Numbered from the stretch's first letter, positions 6,811-15,729 are shown. The stretch: DNA of 34,781 nt from an uncultured Prevotella sp. (GCA_900315035.1 OMXO01000024.1:1-34781); one strand, 5' to 3'. Numbers and translations are program-made. The notes: generated by a model not told the origin, from the letters alone.

Positions 6811-8598
6811 TTATTGTCCACTTGTCTCTTCTTTGAGTTTCGCACTCAGGCTGCCACTTGCGCCTGCAGCGGGAGCAGCCATGCCGTCGCTGATGTTTGG
6901 CGAGGTAAACGCCGTTTTGACGTTGAGAGTATCGATGGTGGCCTGAGGCGCCTTGAGGGCACCTTTCACCTCGGTGTTGGCGTTGACGGTGGTCTCGCCA
7001 TACACCTGCGTCTTACTGCCAGCAAGTGCGGCATTGCCATCGGCCAGCTGGAGCACAGCCTTGCCGTCGCCCTGCTGAGCCTCCATCACGGTATCGGCAA
7101 AGATACCCACGCTGTGGGAGGCTGCCTGCAGCAGTTTGCTTCTGACATCCTTCGACTGGGCGCCTACGAACATCTTCTCGGCAACGAGTGACATCGCGCT
7201 GCCCCCGAGGAGTTTTCCCTCGGCATCAACAGCAGCGATAGCCGTCTGCTCACTATTCACGGCAAGTGTCTTCGACTTCACGATGATGTCGCCCTCGGCG
7301 GGTGCATCCTCAGGACCTTCGTTAGACATCTCGATGGTCTTGGCGCGGAGCTTGATCTTACTTTCGGGCGCAAGTTGTGTTTCCTTCAGTTCTTCGTTGG
7401 CCAGTTCATAGTCGGCAGCTTCGACGGTGACGCTGTTTGACTTCAGCATGAAATCACCTCCTGCCTGATAGGTGGCAGCGGTCAGGGTGCCGTCGTCTGC
7501 ATACTGCTGATCTTTCTCGCCAGTCGTGCTGACCTCTACATGCATGGCCTGCAGACTGATCTTTCCTTCAGGTTTCAGTTGTCCGTCTTCCTCTAAGGAG
7601 GCAACGCTCACCTGGTTAGCCAGCATTCTGATGCCCGATTCCTTGTTGTCACGCAGATTGCCTTCGCCATCGGCAGAGACGAGGTTGATAGCCTCACTGG
7701 TAATCATCACCGCAGCAGCCGTCGTCTGTTGCTTGAAATCGTCGCCCTTCACAATGGTAGCCTTCGTATCGTTCAGACACTTCAGTTGGCGGTTCACTTC
7801 TGCCAACATGGAAATGGTGTCGGTATAGCTGGCTGTAATCTCTGCCAGCGAACCAGAGGCATCGACGACCTGCTTGTTCAGCCAGTCGATATCTTCATAG
7901 TTGGCATGTATGGCATCATCGTCAACAAGCAGTTTGTCGCGATCGTCCATCAGTTCCTGCAAGTTCTTAGAGACCTCCTTGAACGATTCTTTCTGTAATG
8001 ATATTTCGTTCTTTAATCGCTGCTTCTGCGACTCCAGATTGGCTATCAGACTGTCGATCTGCTGTTCGCGACTCTCTGCAGTCATGGTGGCAGAGACATC
8101 AACAGTCTTGTCGGCATGAATGAAAACGCCACAGGAGCCATTGGGTACAGTCGGAGTGGCAAAGGTGCCCTGGGCATCCTCGCTATGCACGATGATGCTG
8201 CGTGCCTGACTGACGACTTCAGATAGCGGTCCTACGACATGTTCCCGCCCATCGTCGCCAGGATCTTCTGCCACCTGACGGATACGCGGTGCACGCGTCT
8301 CTACCTGTCCGTAGTCGCCTGCGGCCTGCAGTCCGATGTGAGTGCCTCGCACTGTGATTACTGAAGGTCCATCGAGCAGCATGCCTTCGCTATCCACATT
8401 ACCGATAATAATCTCGGGAGCAGAGAGAATCAGGCGTTCTTTGTCACGCTCGAATCGGCCTTTCTTCAGTTGATTGCTGATCTCTGCGGTCAAGTTCCGC
8501 ATCTCAGCCTTGCATTGTCTCATTTCAGCAAGGTCGCTTTCGACGCTTGCCTCAAATGCGGAGAGTCGTTTCTCCCATTCTTCAAATATGTAGTCCAT
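6811..8598 (-). CDS. Needle-like protein with coiled coils and beta-repeats, VgrG partner
   Basis: 595 residues, no signal peptide. Residues 8-50 and 172-280 are predicted coiled coil by eye (heptads rich in Leu, Glu, Lys, Gln). Residues 55-165 and 290-560 are built of short repeated strands with alternating hydrophobic residues (ISLQAMHVEVS, IKLRAKTIEMS, DIIVKSKTLAVNS, SLVAEKMFVGA), like the beta-helical needle at the C-terminus of gp5/VgrG proteins. The end (TIDTLNVKTAFTSPNISDGMAAP) resembles phage-tail or spike proteins. The gene begins 27 nt after vgrG in the same operon. I infer a structural or tip component that extends or caps the spike; no enzymatic motif is seen. A PAAR motif is not visible. 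Confidence 0.6.
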   Translation of the reverse strand: MDYIFEEWEKRLSAFEASVESDLAEMRQCKAEMRNLTAEISNQLKKGRFERDKERLILSAPEIIIGNVDSEGMLLDGPSVITVRGTHIGLQAAGDYGQVETRAPRIRQVAEDPGDDGREHVVGPLSEVVSQARSIIVHSEDAQGTFATPTVPNGSCGVFIHADKTVDVSATMTAESREQQIDSLIANLESQKQRLKNEISLQKESFKEVSKNLQELMDDRDKLLVDDDAIHANYEDIDWLNKQVVDASGSLAEITASYTDTISMLAEVNRQLKCLNDTKATIVKGDDFKQQTTAAAVMITSEAINLVSADGEGNLRDNKESGIRMLANQVSVASLEEDGQLKPEGKISLQAMHVEVSTTGEKDQQYADDGTLTAATYQAGGDFMLKSNSVTVEAADYELANEELKETQLAPESKIKLRAKTIEMSNEGPEDAPAEGDIIVKSKTLAVNSEQTAIAAVDAEGKLLGGSAMSLVAEKMFVGAQSKDVRSKLLQAASHSVGIFADTVMEAQQGDGKAVLQLADGNAALAGSKTQVYGETTVNANTEVKGALKAPQATIDTLNVKTAFTSPNISDGMAAPAAGASGSLSAKLKEETSGQ

Positions 8599-8625
8599 AT
8601 ATGATTCAGTACTTTAAAAGTTAGA

Positions 8626-11600
8626 CTATTTGATGGTGTACAACACTTCTATCAGCCTGTTGATATTGTTCTGGTTATTGGCTTCCTCAGACTGGAGCCC
8701 ATCCTTCACCATATTCAGCGTATAGTTAGGATTGTCGGAGAAGAGAATCTGTCCGCCCTCGCTGTTCCAGGGCTTAGACTTCTCCCACCATCTCTCATTG
8801 CGGAAGTGCTCATTCCAGTACTTATCGGCAAAGCTCATGATTAACTTCCTGTTGAAGTTGTTCTGGAAGTAGCGGTTCATATTCTGCATGAAGCGATTCC
8901 AGTAGTAGTCTTTCGTCAGTCTCTCCTTCGTAATATGCTCCTTGCCATATCCTACGTAAATATACTTGTCGTTCTTGTTCTGTTCACTGTTGTCGACCTG
9001 GAGGATGAAGAGGGCTGCCAGTTCGCGTTTCGTCTCCTTCAGATTGTTGAAGAAGATATCTTTAGGACTTACAACCGTCAAGAAATTCTCCTCTGGGAGT
9101 CCATTAATATCCTTGTAGCAATCAAGCCACTTACGCTTGAACTCCATGTCAGCGAATACATGCGCAAACGCATCTTTGACCCATGCTACCTGATGATCTT
9201 CAGGCAGAGGCTCTGCACCATTCTGCCCAGCGTGCTCCAGGAAGTTATCAAGCGACTCGATCTTCATCATATGTCGCCTCAGGACGTAGAGGACTGAGGC
9301 GTAAACCTTGGCTAATTCTATCAACTCATTTTTATTTTTCTCTTTGATATTCGGTTTGAACCTATCATCAAATGCCTTGACAATCTTGTTGACATCCCAC
9401 TCTTCGTCCGCATCAGATCCGAAAGCCAGATTGATGACACTTGGAAGATCTATTATCTTCAGACGCCGCATGGCCTTTTCATGATATTTCATGTAGGCAT
9501 CGCGAGCTGTTTCCCAGAGTTGTTTGTAAGTCTCGGCGAAAGAGTCGAAGCCTGCATTGATACAGTTCACGTATTTGATCATGTTCTCATATACCAGGCA
9601 ATAGTCGTCGGGCTTAGCCTTTCTGTAACGGTCGTTCTTGATCATCGCCTTACCTTTTCCGGCTTCGAGCAGCATGTACTTGTGCGACTTGATACAGAGT
9701 GTTCCATCCACAGGTTTGAGGAAGGTCTGCATCAGGTAGCGGAAGAAAGTAATATCGGTAACGGGGAGCAGTTTAAATCCCTCCTTACCCAGTTCTGGGG
9801 CAGCTTCCAACAGAACTTCGTGACCAAAGGCATGGAACGATTCGCCTATGAAGTGTCCGAACCTGGAGAGGAAGTTCTTACCCTTGATCCATTCGTATTG
9901 CGGTTTGCCGATGCCTGTTCCGAGACCGATGTTTGTGCCCGATTCAATCGTCAACTTGTTACTGGCTTTGATTTCTACATTCTTACCGTCGATCTTGATG
10001 TCGCCATTGGGGGCAACGATGCTGATGCCGGTAAAGGCATTGAGGTTGACCTTTCCTAATGGAGAGTTGATGCTGATCGATCTGCCATTCGACGACATCG
10101 ATATTTCATAGAGTCCGAACCTGTCGCCGATATGGATACCGCCTGCCAGATCCTTTGCCTGTTTGGGCATGAGAAATGGCAAAGACGGGGCTCCCAGGCT
10201 CGAGATGAAATTGATAGACTTGGCGGGGCCGAGCAGATCGCCGATGAATTTCTTACTATCGTCGGGATCCTGGAAGGCGATATGATGTCCGTTAGGCGAG
10301 ACGAGTGCCATCGAACCCAGACCACGGAGGCTCATCTTACGATTCATGCGCTCTCGCGGATCGTTGGTGTTCTTGGAATAGAGCTGACCTACCACATAGG
10401 GGCGCTCCACATTGTCGTTGTCGAAATTCACGAGCACCTCATCGCCCACACGCGGTTCGTAATAGAAGCCGCCGCCTTCGGTAGCGATGGGGGTAGCTAC
10501 ACGTATCCAGGGTGAAGCCATCGCCTTGACCTTATCGTCGAATTTACCTTTGGCTTTCTCGAGAGAGGCTTCTTTTTCCTTGACGTCTTGTTCGGCTGCC
10601 TGCACCGCTGTCTGTTTCGCTCCGATAGCATCAGCCGTCTTTTTCACTTCTGCTTTCTTCTCTGCCAGAAGATCCCTTCCCGCAGACTGATTGGTAGATG
10701 CCTCCATCATATTAAGGAGTGCCACGATGCGCTCGATCTTCTTCTTGTTCGCGGCAATCTTCTTCTTGTTTTCCTCAATCTCGGGACTATAGTTGAAGAC
10801 AAGAGCTTCTTTTTCGACCTCATTCTCCGCTTTGTCGATAGCCTGCAGAGCGTCGTTGATAGCCTTCTCGTATTTCTCATTTTCGGTTTCGAGCAACCAG
10901 ATGTCTCCATCTTCATCCCAGAGGGCTTTCGCGCGCTTCTCACGTTCTTCGGGTGATAGTTTCTTCCACTCCTCCATGAGTTCCTGCTCTTTGAGTAGCA
11001 GACGGTATTCTTCTTCCAACTGAGCCAGTTCGTCTTTACTGCGCTGTCGCTGCTCTGTAGCCTGTTGCAGCGTGCTGGCTGCTTTCTCCAGTCGGTTTTT
11101 CTCTGCATCGCCAGTCGCCTGCCAGGGGAAGGAGATTCTTACGCGGCCTTGATATTTGGGATCGTCGCTTGCCACGATGAAAGCCGTCTGAGGTCCAGAC
11201 TTCCTGATGATAGAGACAGGCTGCACGGGTGGTATGAAGCATTGACGTCCCTCGTTGTCGTCATAGGATGGAATAGCATAAAACATCATCGAACGGATGT
11301 TGTCCGACTTCTCGTCAGCCTTTTTGCCATAGGTGTCATAGTTCTGCTTCCAAGCCTCTTCGGAATTCTGCACGATATGTATAATCACATAGCACTCGCT
11401 CGAACCAGCGATCCTAATCTTCTGTCCAAGTTTCAACGGCCTAACCATCGTGCCGAGATTCACACAGATGATCTGCTGTTGTTGGCGCTCCTCGTGAGTA
11501 CGGATATCGTTGAAATAATCGATCGTGGTCCAGCCCTTGGGCGAGAGTGTTCCGAACTGTACGATGCAATCGTCGCTATACTGTTCGCTCTTACCCTTCA

Positions 11601-12897
11601 GTGGCTTAAAGAAGTTGTTGCGTAATTTCTTATTGAGGTTATTCGATGCAATTCTTGACGTGAAAGCAGCTTGAACAGCCTCGGGGAACCCATATTGTGC
11701 GGCAGAGATGGCCAGATTGATGGGGCCGCCTTTCCTGTTGGCTGCCACCTTTTTCATGTATAACATGGTTTTGTGGATAGCTGACTGGTCACCGTCGCCA
11801 TACATCATCTCATGCGCCAGATCTGATGCCTTATCCTTATAGAGTGGGAATATGTACTCGTCGTTGGCATATTCAGAGTTATAAGATACGGTGTCTGTAA
11901 ATACACCATCAGGGTATGAACCTTCTTTCTTGATAGGCGTAAAGTTGAAGTGCTTGGGAGCACCTGTACCTTCTTTGACGCTATCGCGCGCATAGAGCTT
12001 GATCGATAATGGGGCTTCACCCACATCTTGTGTTGTCACCGATTCGAATTCATCGATCACGATGGGTTCACCACTATCAGGCAGACCGAGTGTCAGCTTA
12101 CCATCTTCGAAGAAGAAAAACTCACCACAGCGGTTTGACGTACGAACCATGAAATCGTAGAACGACTCGTTGTATTGAACCAGATAGGGATGGATGAACT
12201 CTGAAGGGATTGTTGCCACCATCGTCTGATTGGTCTTGGGATCCTTGAAAGTCAATTGACTTTCATATTTCAGGAACCGCATATCCGTCACAGAGGCCTC
12301 GATGAGCGATGTCTTCGAATCTTCCTGATAGTTGAAGTTACGGCACTCAGGCATCAGAATGCCGGAACCCAGTTTGCTGGCAACATAAGCCTTACTGTAC
12401 TTGTTGAGCGTCATCAGTTTGTCCATACTGAAGATGTTCAACTTCACATACATCAGCACACCGTCGGTATCACGTCTGAGTTGTGGCTTTACCTCGTGTA
12501 TAAAATAGTGCTGGGCAATCGTGAATTCCTGGAACTTGTCTTCTGACTTCAAGGCCTGCGGCGATTCACGTCTGACGGTCAGAGTCACCTCGCGCTGAAG
12601 CAATAGTGCGGAAACACCTTTCATCGATGGAGTTTCCAACGTGACAGTACCATTTGCATCTGGAACTTCCTGCATGAAGGTCAGCTCCGCCTCGATCTCA
12701 CCGGGCTGATAGATCTTGCGGTTCATCTTGATTCCAAGCAAGATGGCAGAGAACTTCTTATTGTTTTCTGTAAATGACAGACCAACCCCCTGTACAAATT
12801 TGAGCTGAGGGAGCGCTTCACTCATATTCGTGATGCTGTTTCCGAGCGTCAGTACATACGTGTATGACGCTGTATTCTCGATGATTCTATCTTCCAT
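8626..12897 (-). CDS. Giant VgrG-like spike protein with coiled-coil insertion in the OB fold
   Basis: 1423 residues, no signal peptide. Residues 1-560 correspond to the gp27-like part of VgrG (key segment HPYLVQYNESFYDFMVRTSNR at 236-256, followed by GEFFFFEDGKLTLGLP). The gp5-like OB fold starts at 577 (SDDPKYQGRVRISFPWQATGD) and resumes at 795 (SPWIRVATPIATEGGGFYYEPRVGDEVLVNF). Between them about 200 residues (597-793) of highly charged coiled coil are inserted. Residues 930-995 form the beta-prism-type needle repeats (SINSPLGKVNLNAFTGISIVAPNGDIKIDGKNVEIKASNKLTI). Residues 1000-1423 are a mainly helical extension of unknown function, a possible effector or adaptor region. VgrG trimers form the puncturing tip of type VI secretion and related contractile systems. 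The gene lies 21 nt after the STAS gene. No tube, sheath or baseplate gene is in the window. Confidence 0.88.
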   Translation of the reverse strand: MEDRIIENTASYTYVLTLGNSITNMSEALPQLKFVQGVGLSFTENNKKFSAILLGIKMNRKIYQPGEIEAELTFMQEVPDANGTVTLETPSMKGVSALLLQREVTLTVRRESPQALKSEDKFQEFTIAQHYFIHEVKPQLRRDTDGVLMYVKLNIFSMDKLMTLNKYSKAYVASKLGSGILMPECRNFNYQEDSKTSLIEASVTDMRFLKYESQLTFKDPKTNQTMVATIPSEFIHPYLVQYNESFYDFMVRTSNRCGEFFFFEDGKLTLGLPDSGEPIVIDEFESVTTQDVGEAPLSIKLYARDSVKEGTGAPKHFNFTPIKKEGSYPDGVFTDTVSYNSEYANDEYIFPLYKDKASDLAHEMMYGDGDQSAIHKTMLYMKKVAANRKGGPINLAISAAQYGFPEAVQAAFTSRIASNNLNKKLRNNFFKPLKGKSEQYSDDCIVQFGTLSPKGWTTIDYFNDIRTHEERQQQQIICVNLGTMVRPLKLGQKIRIAGSSECYVIIHIVQNSEEAWKQNYDTYGKKADEKSDNIRSMMFYAIPSYDDNEGRQCFIPPVQPVSIIRKSGPQTAFIVASDDPKYQGRVRISFPWQATGDAEKNRLEKAASTLQQATEQRQRSKDELAQLEEEYRLLLKEQELMEEWKKLSPEEREKRAKALWDEDGDIWLLETENEKYEKAINDALQAIDKAENEVEKEALVFNYSPEIEENKKKIAANKKKIERIVALLNMMEASTNQSAGRDLLAEKKAEVKKTADAIGAKQTAVQAAEQDVKEKEASLEKAKGKFDDKVKAMASPWIRVATPIATEGGGFYYEPRVGDEVLVNFDNDNVERPYVVGQLYSKNTNDPRERMNRKMSLRGLGSMALVSPNGHHIAFQDPDDSKKFIGDLLGPAKSINFISSLGAPSLPFLMPKQAKDLAGGIHIGDRFGLYEISMSSNGRSISINSPLGKVNLNAFTGISIVAPNGDIKIDGKNVEIKASNKLTIESGTNIGLGTGIGKPQYEWIKGKNFLSRFGHFIGESFHAFGHEVLLEAAPELGKEGFKLLPVTDITFFRYLMQTFLKPVDGTLCIKSHKYMLLEAGKGKAMIKNDRYRKAKPDDYCLVYENMIKYVNCINAGFDSFAETYKQLWETARDAYMKYHEKAMRRLKIIDLPSVINLAFGSDADEEWDVNKIVKAFDDRFKPNIKEKNKNELIELAKVYASVLYVLRRHMMKIESLDNFLEHAGQNGAEPLPEDHQVAWVKDAFAHVFADMEFKRKWLDCYKDINGLPEENFLTVVSPKDIFFNNLKETKRELAALFILQVDNSEQNKNDKYIYVGYGKEHITKERLTKDYYWNRFMQNMNRYFQNNFNRKLIMSFADKYWNEHFRNERWWEKSKPWNSEGGQILFSDNPNYTLNMVKDGLQSEEANNQNNINRLIEVLYTIK

Positions 12898-12918
12898 AAG
12901 ATTGTTGTTTGGAGAAGG

Positions 12919-13224
12919 TTATTCATATTCAAACATACTGGATAGTCCAGTCATGTGTAAAGTCTGACGCACGAAGTCGCAGGGGTTCTTAATCACCACG
13001 CGTGCTTCTCGAGTCCTGGCATTCTTTGCAATGGCAAAAAACAGTCGCAGACCGCTGGATGCAATATACTCAAGATCAGTGCAATCGAGAACGATATTCT
13101 CGAGATCCTCATCTTCTGCTATGTCAAGCAGACCTTCTTCCACATCAGGTACACTCATAGAATCAAGTTTGCCACTTAATATGGCTACGGCTGTCGCCTC
13201 TTCCTTTTGAATTTTGATATCCAT
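12919..13224 (-). CDS. STAS-domain protein (anti-anti-sigma factor-like)
   Basis: 101 residues, a single STAS domain of the SpoIIAA/RsbV type. The phosphorylation loop is DLEYIASSGLRLF (50-62); by comparison with SpoIIAA the second serine, S57, would be the phosphoacceptor. Both serines and the following Gly-Leu are intact, so the switch should work. In partner-switching systems the unphosphorylated STAS protein binds a HATPase kinase or another target and a SpoIIE-type phosphatase restores it. That phosphatase is encoded 11 nt upstream, but no RsbW-like kinase is seen here. It directly precedes the VgrG gene (21 nt). Confidence 0.9.
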   Translation of the reverse strand: MDIKIQKEEATAVAILSGKLDSMSVPDVEEGLLDIAEDEDLENIVLDCTDLEYIASSGLRLFFAIAKNARTREARVVIKNPCDFVRQTLHMTGLSSMFEYE

Positions 13225-13235
13225 ATCTTTCAGTT

Positions 13236-14822
13236 TTAGTTGGTTATTTCTTTTCCATAATAGCTAACGGCTAGCATCGTCAGATCGTCGCTTTGTTCTG
13301 CGTCGCCGGTAAATGCATGTAGCGACTCAATCATCTGTTCGATGAGAGGACGGGGCTGCAGATGTCCACTGCTTACGGCCTGATGAGCTGTCTCCATGAT
13401 GCGCTTTCTGCCAAACATCTGAACCTCTTTAGCCTCACTGTCCATCCCTTCCGACAATCCATCGGTGAAGAGCATAAGTGTCGTGCCGGGCGTCATCTCT
13501 ACCGCTTGTGCTTCATAGATGACAGGCATCAGTCCCACAATTGCGTTAGTCTTCACCGGGAGTTCTGTGACGCCGTTAGGATTAACGACAAGAGGTGCTT
13601 CATGTCCACCGTTACAATAGTCGAGGTGACCTGTATTCAGGTGAAGAACCCCGACAAAAAGCGTCACGAACATGTTGGAGTTATTACCATCCATCATGGC
13701 CTCGTTGATGCCTTTGAGAATTTCATCGGGTTTTATTTCGCGTGAAGCAAACGAACGGAACAGATTCTTGGTAACAGTCATATACAATGCTGCAGGAACA
13801 CCCTTCCCCGAGACGTCACCGATACAGAAGAAGAGTTTCTCATCGCGGATAAAGAAGTCGAATAGATCGCCGCCTACGGCCTTTGCGGGTTTCATGAAGC
13901 CATAGATATCGATGTCTTTGCGCTTAGGGTAGGGCGGGAACTTCTTAGGTATCATCGACATCTGTATGTTGCGCGCAATGTTCAGCTCTTTCTCCATCGC
14001 AGCCTTCGAGGCGGTCGTTGTCTTCAGTTCTTCAATGTAATTCGAAAGCGAGTGCTGCATATCCTGAAAAGAATCGTGCAACAATCCGATCTCATCGTGA
14101 CTCTTGATGTCGGGCAAGGGAACATCGAAGTTTCCCTTCGCAATCTCCTGGGTAGAAACGGCGAATTTGGTCAGTGGTCCTGTCAGGTGACGAATAGTGA
14201 CGACACAACCCAAGAATATTACCATCAGACTGACGGCTATCATCACGAGAAGCATGATGCCTACAAGTCTTCCTGTGCCGTAATACAGTTCTTGGGGGAT
14301 GACGACGAACAGCGTATATGGTGTGTTACAGATAGATGTATAGAAAACCGCCTTATCTGCATCATTGATTGTCAAAAACGTCATGCTGATGCCGAAATGA
14401 GTCACTGAATCCGGGGCGTGTAAGGTCTGGAACTGTGGGAAACTGTCGCTCTGGATATTGGTGGAGTCAGAAACAACGATGTATTTCCCATTGCCATCAG
14501 CAATGAAACTGTAAACATCGTCGGACTCAAAGAAGGGATTCTTGTAATTGTTGTTGACCCGCTCATCGGCATCTCTCAGGATGTCTGCCACCTGAGTCAG
14601 ATCCTCGGTATCGATGGTCTTCATCTTGTCAGCAACTGTTTCTTTCGTATGTAGCAGGATTTCCTGATAGAGAATCTCTTCCATCTTAGTCAACGACGAG
14701 TTGACCACCTTATATATAATAATAGAGAGTATTCCCATCACAATCCAAACAGCCAGCACAATCTCCCATGCTAACTTCCTGGAAAAACTTTTCCGCTTGG
14801 ATAATTTGGTATAGTTACTCAT
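13236..14822 (-). CDS. Membrane-bound SpoIIE/RsbU-type PP2C phosphatase with HAMP domain
   Basis: 528 residues. Membrane segments at about 19-39 and 184-208 enclose a 145-residue extracytoplasmic sensor region that looks PAS/dCache-like (YSFIADGNGKYIVVSDS). A HAMP linker (about 209-262, ending DEIGLLHDSFQDM) and a short coiled coil (264-290) lead into a SpoIIE PP2C domain. Metal-binding motifs GGDLFD (317-322), GDVSGKG (335-341), FTDGLSEG (452-459) and SDDLTML (511-517) are all intact, so the enzyme is probably active. Substrate: very probably the STAS protein encoded next. It is the first gene of the spike operon, behind its own promoter, so an envelope signal may control the downstream spike genes or their activity. 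Confidence 0.93.
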   Translation of the reverse strand: MSNYTKLSKRKSFSRKLAWEIVLAVWIVMGILSIIIYKVVNSSLTKMEEILYQEILLHTKETVADKMKTIDTEDLTQVADILRDADERVNNNYKNPFFESDDVYSFIADGNGKYIVVSDSTNIQSDSFPQFQTLHAPDSVTHFGISMTFLTINDADKAVFYTSICNTPYTLFVVIPQELYYGTGRLVGIMLLVMIAVSLMVIFLGCVVTIRHLTGPLTKFAVSTQEIAKGNFDVPLPDIKSHDEIGLLHDSFQDMQHSLSNYIEELKTTTASKAAMEKELNIARNIQMSMIPKKFPPYPKRKDIDIYGFMKPAKAVGGDLFDFFIRDEKLFFCIGDVSGKGVPAALYMTVTKNLFRSFASREIKPDEILKGINEAMMDGNNSNMFVTLFVGVLHLNTGHLDYCNGGHEAPLVVNPNGVTELPVKTNAIVGLMPVIYEAQAVEMTPGTTLMLFTDGLSEGMDSEAKEVQMFGRKRIMETAHQAVSSGHLQPRPLIEQMIESLHAFTGDAEQSDDLTMLAVSYYGKEITN

Positions 14823-14841
14823 ATCTTGTATTCATTGGTTG

Positions 14842-14872
14842 CAAAAATAACTAAAAAATTCGAAACAGCCAA
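14842..14872 (-). promoter_or_regulatory. Promoter of the phosphatase-STAS-VgrG operon
   Basis: On the minus strand, TATTTTTG (plus 14842-14849) with GTTG at the upstream position (plus 14870-14873), spacing 20 nt. The upstream box is weaker than the consensus TTTG. It is 20 nt before the phosphatase start codon. No further promoter was seen in the four gene junctions downstream. Confidence 0.55.
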
Positions 14873-14894
14873 CGAACAATGGAAAAAAATGAGC

Positions 14895-14927
14895 CAAAAA
14901 AAGAAGAGAATCAAATGATTCTCTTCT
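14895..14927 (-). terminator. Intrinsic terminator of tRNA-Ser
   Basis: Perfect 12-bp inverted repeat (14902-14913 with 14916-14927). On the minus strand it is followed by a run of seven T (plus 14895-14901). It lies 24 nt past the tRNA 3' end and also separates the tRNA from the phosphatase operon. Confidence 0.9.
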
Positions 14928-14950
14928 AGGCGGAAAATTGAAGTTTTGAG

Positions 14951-15038
14951 CGGAAAGTGAGGGATTCAAACCCCCGATACCCGGAAAGGGTATACCGGAT
15001 TTCGAGTCCAGCGCATTCGGTCACTCTGCCAACTTTCC
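14951..15038 (-). tRNA. tRNA-Ser (anticodon CGA)
   Basis: 88 nt. The acceptor stem pairs GGAAAGT (plus 15032-15038) with ACTTTCC (plus 14952-14958); discriminator G; the 3' CCA is not encoded. The anticodon stem CTGGA/TCCGG encloses the loop CTCGAAA, giving anticodon CGA, which reads UCG. A long variable arm (TACCC, TTTC, CGGGTA) and a T arm (GGGGG TTTGAAT CCCTC) fit class II tRNA-Ser. Confidence 0.95.
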
Positions 15039-15085
15039 AAAAAATTCGCAGCGTTCTCATCACACTTGACGAGTGAAAAGCGTTG

Positions 15086-15116
15086 CAAAGGTAATACAAT
15101 TAATTGATACTACCAA
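15086..15116 (-). promoter_or_regulatory. Promoter of tRNA-Ser
   Basis: Minus-strand TACCTTTG (plus 15086-15093) with CTTG-type upstream box (plus 15113-15116) at 20-nt spacing, about 48 nt before the mature tRNA 5' end. Confidence 0.6.
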
Positions 15117-15141
15117 GAGAATTTTGAAAAACTTACGATTT

Positions 15142-15729
15142 TTATTCAAAAGTAAGTTTCTGTAAACGGTTTCTGAGCTGTTCAGCCTCGCTTTTGCGGA
15201 TACCTAAGCGGATTTCGCAAGTGTTGTCGTAAGTCTGCGAGATGATACGTGGCTGCATCTCCTTCACGATTCGCATCACGTCGTTCATCATCGGGTAGGC
15301 AAACGTGTAGGTGATGATTTCTTCTACCTGGCGCATCTCTATCTCACAATGGGCGATAGCATCGGCAGCAGCCTCGCGATAAGCGACAATCAGACCGCTG
15401 GTACCAAGATTAACCCCGCCATAATAGCGCACGACGACAATCAGGATATCCGTCAGTTCGTTGGAGTTAATCTGCCCGAGGATAGGCTTGCCTGCTGTCG
15501 ATGATGGCTCACCGTCGTCGTTGGCACGAAACTCAAGTCGCTCAGGTCCCAGCATATAGGCATAGCAGACGTGACGGGCATCGTAGTATTTCTTGCGATA
15601 GCCCGCCAGCAGCTCCTTGATCTCATCTGTCGAAGTGACATGATGAGCGAAGGCGAGGAACTTGCTACGCTTATCGGTGTAGTAACCCTCGCCTTCGGTC
15701 TTGATGGTGCGATATTCGTCGCTATTCAC
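15142..15729 (-). CDS. yigZ: YigZ / IMPACT family protein
   Basis: 195 residues, cytoplasmic. The UPF0029/IMPACT N-terminal domain shows KRSKFLAFA (20-28), DARHVCYAYMLG (50-61), NDDGEPSSTAGKPIL (70-84) and VVVRYYGGVNLGTSGL (98-113), all family hallmarks. The C-terminal 60 residues form the second small ferredoxin-like domain. Family members are linked to translation control in eukaryotes; the bacterial role is unclear. It starts 9 nt after the end of carB on the same strand, so the two probably form one operon. Confidence 0.9.
   Translation of the reverse strand: MNSDEYRTIKTEGEGYYTDKRSKFLAFAHHVTSTDEIKELLAGYRKKYYDARHVCYAYMLGPERLEFRANDDGEPSSTAGKPILGQINSNELTDILIVVVRYYGGVNLGTSGLIVAYREAAADAIAHCEIEMRQVEEIITYTFAYPMMNDVMRIVKEMQPRIISQTYDNTCEIRLGIRKSEAEQLRNRLQKLTFE

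Noticed and set aside
6013-14822. Complete type VI secretion or eCIS locus
   Set aside because: No tube, sheath, baseplate, membrane-complex or AAA ATPase gene is present; only spike and regulator genes can be supported.
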